DNA from: JAGXKT01 sp964531695 | GTDB taxonomy: Bacteria; Planctomycetota; Phycisphaerae; SM23-33 | Reading direction: 5' to 3' | Length of the DNA stretch: 64,000 nt | Assembly (NCBI GenBank): GCA_964531695.1 | Contig: CAZHEH010000005.1 | Span: forward strand, 62,001-126,000 | In this document: in pieces, positions 52,259 to 58,537 of the stretch | How the letters are laid out: every line of letters starts with the position of its first letter | Position numbering within the stretch: position 1 is the first letter of the stretch | Notes under the pieces: model-generated | Seen by the model: only the letters and a program-made list of their open reading frames with translations | The model's database searches: none | Told to the model about the DNA's origin: nothing | Program-made: the position numbers and the translations under genes

Positions 52259-52657
52259 CTACCACCCATCCTCCATCTGCTTGATCCGCTTCTGCGTGAG
52301 GTACTGGAACAGCACCGCCACGGCCGTGCAGAGCGCGACCATCATCAGCGGATACGGCAGCACGTGCACCGGGTGCGCGTCGGTCCCCACCGACAGGGCG
52401 GACCAGAGGCCCACTCCGGCCACGATGCCCAGCCCGAGGCCCCGCCAGATCGCCCGCCGCCGCGTCGGGGCCATGCCGCCGATCGGGAAGATCGCCGCGG
52501 CCGCCAGCCCAAGCGAGATCGTTGTCGGAGCGACCGCCCGGAAATCGGACAGCCGCACGAGCACGGTCGGGAAGTAGCCGATCGCGAAGAAGCCCGCCAC
52601 CGCCCACAGGGCGCGGAGCAGGCGGCGGCCGAGTTTTGGCGGAACGCGTTTCTGCAT
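52259..52657 (-). CDS. Small membrane protein downstream of apbE
   Basis: A 132-residue protein with about four hydrophobic segments and a basic tail (LTQKRIKQMEDGW). It starts 18 bp after the apbE stop on the same strand, so it is likely co-transcribed. I do not recognise the family. Proximity suggests a function with a flavinylated membrane system, but no Rnf, Nqr or FMN-bearing protein is seen here. Confidence 0.65.
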   Translation of the reverse strand: MQKRVPPKLGRRLLRALWAVAGFFAIGYFPTVLVRLSDFRAVAPTTISLGLAAAAIFPIGGMAPTRRRAIWRGLGLGIVAGVGLWSALSVGTDAHPVHVLPYPLMMVALCTAVAVLFQYLTQKRIKQMEDGW

Positions 52658-52675
52658 GCGGGAGGGGTCGCCCGG

Positions 52676-53737
52676 TCACTCGCCCGGGCGACGAACCGGC
52701 CCGTCGAGCAGCGCCTCGAAGCGGGCCGTCATATGCACCTTGTAGTCGCCCGCCCCGCCGGTGACAACCATCGCCTCGACGCCCGCCGGCAGGCGAGCCA
52801 GCCCCGCCTTCCCCAGAACGCTCAGCGCGGTGGCCCAGCCGTCGGCCGTCATGGCGGTCGGAGCATGGACCGTCACGGACGCCGGCGCGATGTCCGCACG
52901 CAGCGCCATGCCCGCCTCCGGCCCCGGACGAGGGTCCACGATGTGGCTGTACCGGGAGCCGTCGATCTCGGTGAACCGCGCGTAGTGCGCGCTGGTGCAG
53001 ACCGCCCCGCCGCGCAACGCCAGATGGGCCAACGGCCCGTCGTCGAACGGGCTGAGCACGGCCACCGGCCAGCGGTCGCCCTCGGCCGGACGGCCGAAAC
53101 AGCGCACGTCCCCGCCGACGTCGACCAGACCGCCCCGGATGCCGGCATCCTGCATGGCCGCCACGGCCCGGTCGATCCCGCAACCCTTGGCGATGCCGCC
53201 GAGATCCACGCCGGCCGAGCCGCGATGCTTTACGGCGCCCGCTTCATCGAAGTCGATGTCCGCCCAATTCGATGCGGCCCGTGCCTGAGCGAGAGCCGCC
53301 GGCTCCGGCAAGCGGCCGGCCCCGCCCGCCTCGGCCCACGCCCGGAGGATCGGCAGGCAAGTCGCGTCGAACGCCCCGCCGGTGGCCTCGTGCAGCTCCC
53401 GGCTCGCGGCCAGCACGGCCAGCGTGTCGGATGACAGCTTCACCCTCTCGCCGGCCGGCGCCGCGTTGAACCGGGCCACCTCGCTCGCCTCGATGCGCCG
53501 GCTCATCCGCGTCTCGACGGCCCGCAACGCCTTCTCGGCGGCGGCGAAGGCCCGCTCGGCAACCGCCTCCTCGCCCGGCCCGACCACCGCGACAAGCCGG
53601 GCTTCGGTGCCCATGACGTGGTCGAGCCGCTTCGAGGCCGCCCAGGGGCCCGAGGTCAGCCAGATCGCAACGCCCGTCAGCGCCGCCAGGGCGACCACGC
53701 CGGAACCCCCCACCATCTGCTTGACGCGGGAACTCAT
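52676..53737 (-). CDS. apbE: FAD:protein FMN transferase
   Basis: A 353-residue ApbE-type enzyme that attaches FMN covalently to Thr or Ser in periplasmic redox proteins. It has a membrane anchor near the N-terminus (SGVVALAALTGVAIWL). Signatures: the N-terminal MGTEARL, VDLGGIAKGCGIDRAV near 173, GLVDVGGDVRC near 198, SHIVDPRPGP near 262, and MTADGWATALSVLG near 293. Its target protein is not in this window. It is followed by a small membrane protein in the same operon. Confidence 0.93.
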   Translation of the reverse strand: MSSRVKQMVGGSGVVALAALTGVAIWLTSGPWAASKRLDHVMGTEARLVAVVGPGEEAVAERAFAAAEKALRAVETRMSRRIEASEVARFNAAPAGERVKLSSDTLAVLAASRELHEATGGAFDATCLPILRAWAEAGGAGRLPEPAALAQARAASNWADIDFDEAGAVKHRGSAGVDLGGIAKGCGIDRAVAAMQDAGIRGGLVDVGGDVRCFGRPAEGDRWPVAVLSPFDDGPLAHLALRGGAVCTSAHYARFTEIDGSRYSHIVDPRPGPEAGMALRADIAPASVTVHAPTAMTADGWATALSVLGKAGLARLPAGVEAMVVTGGAGDYKVHMTARFEALLDGPVRRPGE

Positions 53738-53751
53738 GCCGGAAGCCGGGG

Positions 53752-54093
53752 CTACTCCGCGACGTACCCGGCCGTGACGACCGAGTGCATGCCGCCGCGG
53801 GGGGTGAACTCGCCGGTGACGGTCATCCGCCGGGGCGCCACGGCCGCGACGAGGTCGTCCAGGATGCGGTTGACCACGTCCTCGTAGAACACGCCCTCGT
53901 TGCGGTAGCCCTGGAGGTAGAGCTTGAGCCCCTTCAGCTCGATGCAGAGCTTGTCGGCGACGTACTCGATCTCGATCGTGCCGAAATCGGGCTGACCCGT
54001 CTTCGGGCAGACGCTGGTGAACTCCGGCGCGACGTGCCGGATGACGTAATCGCGATTCGGATGCGGGTTGTCGAAGGTCGGGAGGTCGGCCAT
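53752..54093 (-). CDS. queF: NADPH-dependent 7-cyano-7-deazaguanine reductase
   Basis: A 113-residue unimodular QueF, reducing preQ0 to preQ1 in queuosine biosynthesis. The catalytic Cys29 is in FTSVCPKTGQPDFGTIEIEY; the QueF motif is ELKGLKLY near residue 59; RNEGVFYED follows. I use ATG 54093; an ATG at 54102 adds three residues (MGP). Neither has a clear ribosome site. Upstream the DNA is a 9-bp-period repeat. queC is encoded 660 bp away on the other strand, so both preQ0 enzymes are in the same area although not in one operon. Confidence 0.95.
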   Translation of the reverse strand: MADLPTFDNPHPNRDYVIRHVAPEFTSVCPKTGQPDFGTIEIEYVADKLCIELKGLKLYLQGYRNEGVFYEDVVNRILDDLVAAVAPRRMTVTGEFTPRGGMHSVVTAGYVAE

Positions 54094-54104
54094 GGGCCCC
54101 ATTT

Positions 54105-54131
54105 CACCACGGAGGGCACGGAGATCACAAG
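54105..54131 (+). repeat. 9-bp-period repeat D (3 units)
   Basis: CACCACGGA, GGGCACGGA, GATCACAAG in 9-bp phase upstream of queF. A near copy (CACCACGCA, GAGCACGGA, GATCGCTGA) covers the end of queC at 55496-55522. Confidence 0.65.
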
Positions 54132-54142
54132 AGCTACCCATG

Positions 54143-54165
54143 CCCCCGGCGCGTAGCACGCGCCG
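54143..54165. terminator. Hairpin downstream of the DUF2283 gene
   Basis: A 9-bp perfect stem (CCCGGCGCG, 5-base loop TAGCA, CGCGCCGGG) about 30 bp past the DUF2283 stop. There is no T-run, so a terminator role is only possible. Confidence 0.4.
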
Positions 54166-54193
54166 GGACCGACTCAGGCACAGCGAAGGCGCT

Positions 54194-54400
54194 TCAGGCG
54201 GGCCGGCCGGTCATCTGCCGATACGAGAACTCGGTCACATCCGCATTGTTGGAAGCGTGCTCCAGCGTCAGCGCGACCAGCCGCCCGTCCGCGCCAAGGT
54301 CGGCGAGGATATTCTCGCTCATCTCGCGCGTCTCGGCCACCGGGCGTTCGCTCAGTTCAACGTACGCAGTGTCCGTGTCCGGGAAGTAGCGGATTTTCAT
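54194..54400 (-). CDS. DUF2283 protein
   Basis: A 68-residue DUF2283 protein starting MKIRYFPDTDTAYVELSE with a good GGGAG ribosome site. DUF2283 genes are usually the second gene of a two-gene set with a DUF4258-like protein, a likely toxin-antitoxin type pair. Here the upstream partner is damaged and the frame runs into this gene with no stop between them, so the natural stop codon of the partner seems lost. A 9-bp perfect hairpin at 54143-54165 lies downstream. Confidence 0.75.
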   Translation of the reverse strand: MKIRYFPDTDTAYVELSERPVAETREMSENILADLGADGRLVALTLEHASNNADVTEFSYRQMTGRPA

Positions 54401-54637
54401 GCTTGGTTCTCCCGCGAAGGACCGGTCGAAGAAGGCGTTATGTACCGCTTCGCCGTCGGCCAATAGGATAACGCGCAAGTACCTTCCCCCGGCCTCAGGG
54501 ACCTTCGCCCATCTTCGAATCCGGCCATCGGCGTGCACCCGCTCCGCAACCGGGTCGCTCAGCACACGTTCAACTCATTCGTCCTTGATGGCGATGCGAT
54601 CCGGACGATGACGCACGTGCGTGAAGCATTGGGTCAT
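54401..54637 (-). pseudogene. DUF4258-like partner gene with a TGA in place of a Trp codon
   Basis: From ATG 54637 the frame reads MTQCFTHVRHRPDRIAIKDE, then TGA at 54577-54575, then VERVLSDPVAERVHADGRI, RRWAKVPEAGGRYLRVILL and VHNAFFDRSF, running in frame into the DUF2283 start. Relatives of this small family carry Trp at the TGA position, so TGG to TGA is the simplest explanation. With the stop, the product would start at GTG 54565 and lose the first third. It is likely inactive. If so, the DUF2283 protein would be an orphan. Confidence 0.6.
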
Positions 54638-54754
54638 CTTCGCGCCGCTAGTGGTAACGGGCGAACCTAGTGTCCGCGCCCCCGCGGGGCGGCGACGAGC
54701 GTGGATCGGAGACGGACATTTGCGGCTGGGGCAGCGAATCGCTAGCGTGACGGT

Positions 54755-55522
54755 ATGTCGGATGCGAAGGACAAACCGGCCGTGGTGCTGCTGTCGGGCG
54801 GGTTGGACTCGGCCACGACGCTGGCAATCGCGCGGGACGCGGGCTTCGCGTGCCACGCGCTTTCCTTCGACTACGGGCAGCGGCACCGCTTCGAGCTGGA
54901 CGCGGCCGGGCGCGTGTCGGAGGCGCTCGGCGCCGTCGATCATCGCGTGGTCAAGCTCGATCTTTCGGCGCAAGGCGGCTTCGGGCACAGCGCTCTGACG
55001 GATAACCTGCCGGTGCCGAAGGACCGGCAACTCCGAAGTCCGGAAGCCGAAGGCCGGGACACCGGCGCCTCTGAGATTCCGCCTACCTATGTGCCCGGAC
55101 GCAACACGATCTTCCTTTCCATCGCCCTCGGCTACGCGGAGGTTATCGGCGCGTTCGACCTCTTCCTCGGCGTCAACGCGGTGGACTACTCCGGCTATCC
55201 GGACTGCCGCCCGGTGTTCATCGAGGCGTTCGAGCGGATGGCCAATCTTGCCACCGCGGCCGGTGCCGAGGGGAAGGGCCGCTTCACGATTCACGCCCCG
55301 CTGATCGAGCGGAGCAAGGCCGAGATCATCCGCCGGGGGCTGGAGCTGGGCGTGGACTACGGACTGACGCATAGCTGCTACGACCCGGCCGCGGACGGCG
55401 CCGCCTGCGGACACTGCGACGCCTGCGCGCTCCGGCTGCGCGGCTTCGCCGAGGCGGGGGCGACCGACCCGGCGCGGTACATCGAAGGAAGCATTCACCA
55501 CGCAGAGCACGGAGATCGCTGA
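54755..55522 (+). CDS. queC: 7-cyano-7-deazaguanine synthase
   Basis: A 255-residue enzyme making preQ0 with ATP. The PP-loop SGGLDS is at 14-19; FDYGQRHRFE near 38; TYVPGRNTIFLSIALGYAE near 111; the zinc cysteines are HSCYD, then CGHCDAC near the end. Residues 91-105 are an insert compared with most relatives, coded by GA/CCGAAG-type short repeats (55025-55060). The stop TGA (55520-55522) and the tail HHAEHGDR are coded inside repeat D. It stands on the opposite strand from queF. Confidence 0.95.
   Translation: MSDAKDKPAVVLLSGGLDSATTLAIARDAGFACHALSFDYGQRHRFELDAAGRVSEALGAVDHRVVKLDLSAQGGFGHSALTDNLPVPKDRQLRSPEAEGRDTGASEIPPTYVPGRNTIFLSIALGYAEVIGAFDLFLGVNAVDYSGYPDCRPVFIEAFERMANLATAAGAEGKGRFTIHAPLIERSKAEIIRRGLELGVDYGLTHSCYDPAADGAACGHCDACALRLRGFAEAGATDPARYIEGSIHHAEHGDR
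55496..55522 (+). repeat. 9-bp-period repeat D at the end of queC
   Basis: CACCACGCA, GAGCACGGA, GATCGCTGA in 9-bp phase, encoding the last nine codons and the stop of queC. Almost identical to 54105-54131. Confidence 0.65.
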
Positions 55523-55718
55523 ATTCGACCTGGGACGACGCAGCAAAAGGGAACAAGCTACTCTTCCGCCACCACGCATCGCGGATCCCGAGAGCGCCTG
55601 GCCACAGGAAAAGTTGCCTGTCCCTTTTGCTTTCTGTGGCTCAAGGCGACTTGCGGGTGGGCCGATCCCTCAATGGGCCTTGACCGCTCCCACGCGGGCG
55701 GCTATCATCGAGGGAACG

Positions 55719-55835
55719 ATGCACAGCGACGCGAGGCACTACCGTCTGCACAGCCCCCATCCCACCGGGGCCCTGCTCGCCGCACTGCCGGCGCTGCACG
55801 CGGTCGCTGTACGCACGGCCGCTCGGCTCGTCTGA
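55719..55835 (+). CDS. Candidate ilv leader peptide, 38 residues
   Basis: A short open frame with AGGGA just before ATG 55719, ending TGA 55833-55835. It is rich in branched-chain residues: six Leu and three Val in 38, concentrated in ALLAALPALHAVAVR. Two mutually exclusive hairpins follow at 55862-55891, then the acetolactate synthase operon. This resembles the leader-peptide attenuators of ilv operons in Enterobacteria and Actinobacteria. There is no T-run after the hairpins, so the mechanism could be translational or Rho-linked. The peptide itself is unlikely to have another role. Confidence 0.45.
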   Translation: MHSDARHYRLHSPHPTGALLAALPALHAVAVRTAARLV

Positions 55836-55861
55836 GCCCGAGTGGCCCAACTCCGCCTCGT

Positions 55862-55891
55862 GCGGCCGGTCACGCAGCCGGCCGCGTGACC
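55862..55891 (+). promoter_or_regulatory. Two mutually exclusive hairpins upstream of ilvB
   Basis: Stem 1: GCGGCCGG (55862-55869) with CCGGCCGC (55878-55885), 8-base loop. Stem 2: GGTCACGC (55868-55875) with GCGTGACC (55884-55891), 8-base loop. Both are perfect 8-bp pairs sharing bases 55868-55869 and 55884-55885, so only one can form at a time. They lie between the candidate leader peptide and ilvB. Confidence 0.5.
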
Positions 55892-55964
55892 CCGACCCGC
55901 CGTCACCGTGGACTCACTCCATCGACGGCACCTCTGGACACGCTGGTCCCGTGAGAGCAGAATC

Positions 55965-56192
55965 ATGCAAACTGTCATCGCCGGACGCCCGCCCGACGGG
56001 GCTCGTCCGGCCCCCGAGCCCGGCCTCGCCGGCCGGACGGGCGCCGAGGTCTTCTGGACCATGCTGGCCGCCGAAGGCGTCGAGTGCGTCTTCGGCTATC
56101 CCGGCGCGGCCCTGTTGCCGGTCCTGGACGCGATGCCGGGCGGCAGCGAACCCGTGCTGAACTCGGACGACACCCCGAATACCGAGGAAACC
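55965..56192 (+). pseudogene. Truncated duplicate of the ilvB N-terminus
   Basis: Upstream of ilvB, in the same open frame, the DNA encodes a second ALS N-terminal segment (GRTGAEVFWTMLAAEGVECV, then FGYPGAALLPVLDAM). It matches ilvB residues 17-51 at about 20 of 35 positions. After PGGSEPVLNSDD the text becomes unrelated and runs without a stop into the true ilvB start. It may be a relic of an older ilvB copy or a leader extension; a start at 55965 would make a 647-residue protein. I prefer the relic reading. Confidence 0.5.
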
Positions 56193-57908
56193 ATGACCAC
56201 CCGCAAGCAACCCCGCACGAAACGCAAGAAATCGCTGAAAGGCGCCACCGGCGCCGAGCTCTTCCACGAGTCGCTCCTGGCCGAGGGCGTGGAGACGATG
56301 TTCGGCTTCCCCGGCGGCGCAGTGTTGCCGATCTTCGACGTCCTGTACAAGTCGCCGATCCGCTTCATCCGGTCGCGGCACGAGCAGGGCGCGATCCACA
56401 TGGCCGACGGCTACGCCCGCAGCACGGGGCGGGTCGGCGTGGCGCTCGCCACGAGCGGACCCGGCGCCACGAACCTCGTCACCGGCCTGGCCACGGCGCA
56501 CATGGACTCCGTGCCGGTCGTCGCCTTCACCGGGCAGGTCAAGAGCTTCCTGATCGGCAACGACGCCTTCCAGGAGGCGGACGTGACGGGCATCACCCGC
56601 CCGATCACGAAGCACAACTACCTCGTCAAGCGCGTGGAGGACCTCGGGCGAATCGCCCGGGAGGCATTCCACGTGGCGCGGACGGGCCGCCCGGGACCCG
56701 TCGTGGTCGACATCGCGGTCGACGCGACCGTGGCAAAGCTCGATGCCGAGCCCGACCTCGAGCCGAAGCTGCCCGGCTACCGCACCAAGTGGGACGTCAA
56801 CATGAAGCAGGTCAAGGCCGCCGCCAAGGCGATCAACGAGGCCGAGCGGCCCCTGCTCTACGTCGGCGGCGGCGTGATCATCGCCGGCGCCTCGGACGCC
56901 CTCCGCGCCGTGGCCGAGAAGGCCAAGATCCCCGTCACGACGACGCTGCTGGGGCTCGGCGCGGTCGATGAGACCTCCCCGCTGGCCCTGCAGATGCTCG
57001 GCATGCACGGCACCGCCACGGCCAACTACGCCGTGCAGGAGTGCGACCTGCTGATCGCCGTCGGCGCCCGCTTCGACGACCGCGTCACGGGCAACATCGA
57101 GACGTTCGCCCCGCACGCCAAGGTCGTGCACATCGACATCGACCCCGCGTCGATCTCGAAGAACGTGGACGTGGATATCCCCCTCGTCGGCGACGCCCGC
57201 GAGATCCTCGACAGCTTGCTCGAGCACGTCCGCGAGGTCGACCGTTCGAAGTGGCTCGAGCGCCTCGACGAGTGGAAGAGCCGCTACCCGCTGCGCTTCG
57301 ACTCCGAGGGCGAGGTCCGCCCGCAGGAGCTGATCCGCCGGCTCGGCGAGCTGACCGACCACCAGGCCATCGTCGCCACCGGCGTCGGGCAGCACCAGAT
57401 GTGGGCCGCCCAGTACTACGGCTGGCGCCGCCCGCGGCAGATCATCACCTCCGGCGGGCTGGGCACGATGGGCTTCGGCTGCCCGTCGGCCATCGGCGCC
57501 CAGGCGGGCAACCCGGACAAGGTTGTCCTCGACATCGACGGCGACGGCAGCTTCACGATGACGATGGTCGAGGTCATCACGGCCGCCCAGTACGGGCTGC
57601 CCGTCAAGTTCATCGTGCTCGACAACAAGTACCTCGGCATGGTCCGCCAGTGGCAGGAACTCTTCTACGGCCGGCGGTACAGCGGCGTGGACCACACCGG
57701 CCCGGACTTCGCCGCCATCGCCGAGGGCTTCGGCGCCAAGGGCATGACCGTCTCCAAGCGGGAGGACATGGATGGCGCCCTGCGGGAGATGCTGGCCCAC
57801 GACGGGCCGGTCGTCCTGCACGCGATCGTCGCCCCCGAGGAGAACGTCTTCCCCATGGTCGCCCCCGGCAAGGGCCTGCACGAGCTGGACCTGGGCAAGC
57901 TGGCCTAG
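56193..57908 (+). CDS. ilvB: Acetolactate synthase, large subunit
   Basis: A 571-residue ThDP-dependent enzyme making acetolactate or acetohydroxybutyrate for valine, leucine and isoleucine. The catalytic glutamate is Glu64 in SRHEQGA. FGFPGGAVLPIFD near 38 and GDGSFTMTMVEVITA with IVLDNKYLGMVRQWQE near 450 form the ThDP/Mg pocket. ATG 56193 has GAGGAAACC upstream. The first 14 residues are basic (TTRKQPRTKRKKS). Upstream lie the relic copy, two alternative hairpins and the candidate leader peptide. ilvN follows 29 bp later. Confidence 0.96.
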   Translation: MTTRKQPRTKRKKSLKGATGAELFHESLLAEGVETMFGFPGGAVLPIFDVLYKSPIRFIRSRHEQGAIHMADGYARSTGRVGVALATSGPGATNLVTGLATAHMDSVPVVAFTGQVKSFLIGNDAFQEADVTGITRPITKHNYLVKRVEDLGRIAREAFHVARTGRPGPVVVDIAVDATVAKLDAEPDLEPKLPGYRTKWDVNMKQVKAAAKAINEAERPLLYVGGGVIIAGASDALRAVAEKAKIPVTTTLLGLGAVDETSPLALQMLGMHGTATANYAVQECDLLIAVGARFDDRVTGNIETFAPHAKVVHIDIDPASISKNVDVDIPLVGDAREILDSLLEHVREVDRSKWLERLDEWKSRYPLRFDSEGEVRPQELIRRLGELTDHQAIVATGVGQHQMWAAQYYGWRRPRQIITSGGLGTMGFGCPSAIGAQAGNPDKVVLDIDGDGSFTMTMVEVITAAQYGLPVKFIVLDNKYLGMVRQWQELFYGRRYSGVDHTGPDFAAIAEGFGAKGMTVSKREDMDGALREMLAHDGPVVLHAIVAPEENVFPMVAPGKGLHELDLGKLA

Positions 57909-57937
57909 CCGCCCGGCACACGGAAAGGAACAAGGCA

Positions 57938-58414
57938 ATGAAGCACATAATCAGCGCACTCGTTCAGAACCAGCCGGGCGTCCTGGCGCACGTGGCGGGC
58001 ATGTTCGCCGCGCGCGGGTTCAACATCGACTCGCTCGTGGTCGGCCGGACGGAGGACCCGGACCTGAGCCGCATGACCATCGTCGTCATCGGCGACGACC
58101 GCGTGCTGGAGCAGGTCCGCAAGCAGCTCGGCAAGGTCGTGCCGGTCGTCAAGGTGCGAGACTTCGCCGGCACCGCCTGCGTCAACCGCGACCTGATGCT
58201 GATCCGCGTCCACGCCACGCCGGCCAAGCGACCGGAGGTGGCCGAGCTGGTCAGCATCTTCCGCGGGCGGATCGTCGACGTCGCCTCCGACAGCTTGCTC
58301 ATCGAGATGTCCGGCACGGAGGACAAGGTCGAGGCCTTCATCGACCTCGTCCGCCCCTACGGCATCCGCGAGCTGGCGCGGACCGGCCTGATCGCACTGC
58401 CCCGCGGCGGGTAG
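57938..58414 (+). CDS. ilvN: Acetolactate synthase, small regulatory subunit
   Basis: A 158-residue IlvN/IlvH protein that activates the large subunit and carries the valine site. N-terminal ACT domain: HIISALVQNQPGVLAHVAGMFAARGFNIDSLVVGRTEDPDLSRMT-like signature at residues 3-48. The C-terminal part (about 80-158) is the regulatory domain, with LVSIFRGRIVDVASDSLLIEM. AAGGAA lies upstream. The pair forms the ALS holoenzyme. Downstream the DNA has hairpin repeats and no other ilv gene (ilvC, leuA) in view. Confidence 0.95.
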   Translation: MKHIISALVQNQPGVLAHVAGMFAARGFNIDSLVVGRTEDPDLSRMTIVVIGDDRVLEQVRKQLGKVVPVVKVRDFAGTACVNRDLMLIRVHATPAKRPEVAELVSIFRGRIVDVASDSLLIEMSGTEDKVEAFIDLVRPYGIRELARTGLIALPRGG

Positions 58415-58508
58415 TTCGTGACGCCGGCATAGCCGGGTGGCACGGCCGACTTGTAGCGAGGGCATCCTGCCCGCGTGTACGGCGTGCGTCTCGCCCGCGC
58501 GCTCCCAT

Positions 58509-58533
58509 GGCCGGGCAAGCCGGCCCTGCCACC
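58509..58533 (+). repeat. Hairpin repeat with GCAAG loop and TGCCACCC tail
   Basis: GGCCGG (58509-58514), loop GCAAG, CCGGCC (58520-58525), then CTGCCACCC. It has the same design as 32258-32286. A degenerate inverted copy with GGGTGGCA at 58435-58442 lies about 70 bp away between ilvN and the DUF4091 gene. Confidence 0.6.
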
Positions 58534-58537
58534 CGCG

